Shown here piece after piece: positions 63,276 to 64,000 of a stretch of 64,000 nucleotides of DNA. The notes under the pieces are model-generated. The model searched no databases. It was not told the origin of the DNA and saw nothing but the letters and a program-made list of their open reading frames with translations. Both the position numbers and the translations under genes were made by a program. The stretch is from NCBI GenBank assembly GCA_020086605.1, contig JACBWW010000004.1, positions 16,726,461 to 16,790,460 on the forward strand. The letters run 5' to 3'. Position 1 is the first letter of the stretch. The number at the start of each line of letters is the position of its first letter. Source of the DNA: Lanius collurio (lineage: Eukaryota; Chordata; Aves; Passeriformes; Laniidae).

Positions 63276-63380
63276 CGACCGCCTCGCCGGCACTTCAACC
63301 CGCGCGCTCCCCACGCCGCTCCCCCCTCCACCTCGCACACGGTACGGCCCGGTCCCGCGCGGCACGCCGGGAAATGTAGT
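63276..63380 (-). other. ADCK1: ADCK1 exon 1, untranslated (5' limit approximate)
   Basis: On the minus strand the CpG island contains a strong splice donor, GGTCG|GTAAGTG, with the last exon base at 63276. The roughly 100 bases upstream of it contain no ATG, so the first exon would be purely 5' untranslated, in keeping with the coding start lying just inside exon 2. The transcription start is inferred to lie near 63360-63380 from the ZNF143-like motif there and is not defined by the sequence. A weaker alternative is a start deeper in the island with a different first exon. Confidence 0.6.
63361..63380 (-). promoter_or_regulatory. ZNF143/Staf-type promoter motif
   Basis: On the minus strand this reads ACTACATTTCCCGGCGTGCC. 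It closely matches the ACTACAATTCCC-GCATGC consensus bound by ZNF143 (Staf), often together with THAP11. That motif is typically found close to transcription starts of CpG-island genes. It sits about 85-105 bases upstream of the exon 1 donor, which is a plausible core-promoter position. The match is by eye; occupancy is not shown. Confidence 0.6.
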
Positions 63381-63684
63381 CTCCGGCTGCGGCCGGTCGG
63401 AGGGGTGGGGGCGCGGCGGGACTGCAAGGGGCGGTCCTTGGGCGAGCTCACGGGGGACCAGCGGGGGGGAGAGTGGAGGGAGCCGCGGGGCTTCGACGGT
63501 GCCCGGGATATACTGACGCCTCCGCCCTTGCTGCGGGCAAGTGTGCAGTTTACACCTCGGATTGCAGGATTATTAACCTCCTCTCGTTGGGTAATTGCAG
63601 GGTAACGCAATCCTATGTTATCAGTGGGGCTCTCAAAAACCCATCTTCTTCACTCTTAAAAAAAAATTCACACTTAAGGATATT

Positions 63685-64000
63685 TTAGAGAATCGGCTAG
63701 GTTGGAAAAGACCTTTAAGATCATCAAGTCCAACCTATGACCTAACATCACCTTGTCAGTTAGGCCATGGCACTAAGTGCCACATCCAGTCTTTTCTTTA
63801 ACTTCTCGGGATAGTGACTCCACTGCCTCCCTGGGCAGCGCATTCCAGTGTTTAATCACTCTTTCAGTGAAGAACTTCTTCCTAATGTCCAGCCTAAACC
63901 TCCCCTTGCACAGCCTGTGTCCTCTTGTCCTACTGCTGGTAGCCTGGGAGAAGGTGCCAACCCTCACCTGGCTACACCCTCCTTTCAGGGAGCTGTAGAG
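63685..64000 (-). mobile_element. CR1 LINE 3' fragment, running off the right edge
   Basis: Read on the plus strand it is the reverse complement of an avian CR1 3' end: GGTTGGAAAAGACCTTTAAG, then the block for AGTTCATCACTGCC-type sequence and the conserved CCTAATGTCCAGCCTAAACC. On the minus strand 63773-63967 still translates to the CR1 ORF2 C-terminus ([15 protein letters not shown], then [12 protein letters not shown]). It is 5'-truncated as seen, and the window edge hides its full length. It lies only about 300 bp upstream of the inferred ADCK1 start. Confidence 0.9.

Larger units (their letters stand above)
62815..63530 (-). promoter_or_regulatory. ADCK1: CpG-island promoter of ADCK1
   Basis: This is the only long G+C-rich, CpG-dense stretch in the window. 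It spans the untranslated exon 1 and the start of intron 1. It is TATA-less. It has G/C boxes (for example GGGGCGG at 63428-63434 and a GGGGGCGCGGCGGG stretch near 63407), a GCGATCGC palindrome near 62887, and the ZNF143-like site at 63361-63380. Such islands drive broadly expressed genes, which fits a mitochondrial housekeeping protein. Several long open frames overlap here on both strands; they are the usual consequence of few A+T-rich stop codons. Confidence 0.85.

Noticed and set aside
62823..63605. 260-residue plus-strand open frame in the CpG island, with overlapping 100-215-residue frames on both strands
   Set aside because: The region is extremely G+C-rich, so stops are rare in all frames; the products are Pro/Ala/Gly/Arg-rich with no domain, and the frame crosses the ADCK1 first exon and promoter on the other strand.
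1..64000. Bacterial-type features, CRISPR arrays, operons, complete tRNA or rRNA genes
   Set aside because: The window is vertebrate intron sequence; no regularly spaced repeats, ribosomal motifs or complete tRNA folds were seen. The tRNA-like boxes near 24316-24358 lack a full B box and a cloverleaf.

Overview
The window looks like vertebrate, almost certainly avian, nuclear DNA. Three CR1 LINE 3' ends with recognisable CR1 ORF2 C-terminal coding, a fourth CR1 tail, LTR remnants of the type seen in bird ERVs, sparse interspersed repeats and small conserved exons in long introns all point to a bird. I cannot name the order or species from sequence alone. It holds the 5' half of one gene on the minus strand, ADCK1 (aarF domain-containing kinase 1, a mitochondrial UbiB-family atypical kinase). 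I see no second protein-coding gene that I can defend. || Layout, reading the gene from right to left. A CR1 fragment runs off the right edge (63685-64000). A CpG-island, TATA-less promoter lies at about 62815-63530, with a ZNF143/Staf-like motif at 63361-63380 and an untranslated first exon whose donor is at 63275/63274. Coding exons follow at 60425-60288 (start codon 60413-60411), 55997-55914, 34787-34584, 10697-10539, 6811-6653 and 3445-3329. Together they encode residues 1-283. The remaining exons, with the kinase catalytic and metal-binding loops, must lie left of base 1. Every splice site is GT-AG and every coding intron is phase 0. || About 98% of the window is intron. The introns hold CR1 fragments (21093-21300, 22018-22470, 50285-50341) and two apparently head-to-head LTR remnants (28601-28880 plus; 28955-29439 minus). 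They also hold a 223-bp direct duplication (17451-17673 and 19344-19566, about 95.5% identical, no gaps), a 54-bp-period tandem duplication with 50 identical bases (27967-28070), a 33-bp tandem duplication, and an AC/AT microsatellite. Several A+T-rich stretches dense in homeodomain-type TAATTA/ATTA words have the look of conserved non-coding elements; this is a judgement from composition only. || The window does not show a new multi-gene system. The best leads are a protein-like 89-codon plus-strand frame in intron 4 (11184-11456), an isolated CpG- and G-rich patch with weak tRNA-like boxes (24255-24435), the duplications, the opposed LTRs with an Env-like hydrophobic frame beside them, and the enhancer-like tracts.
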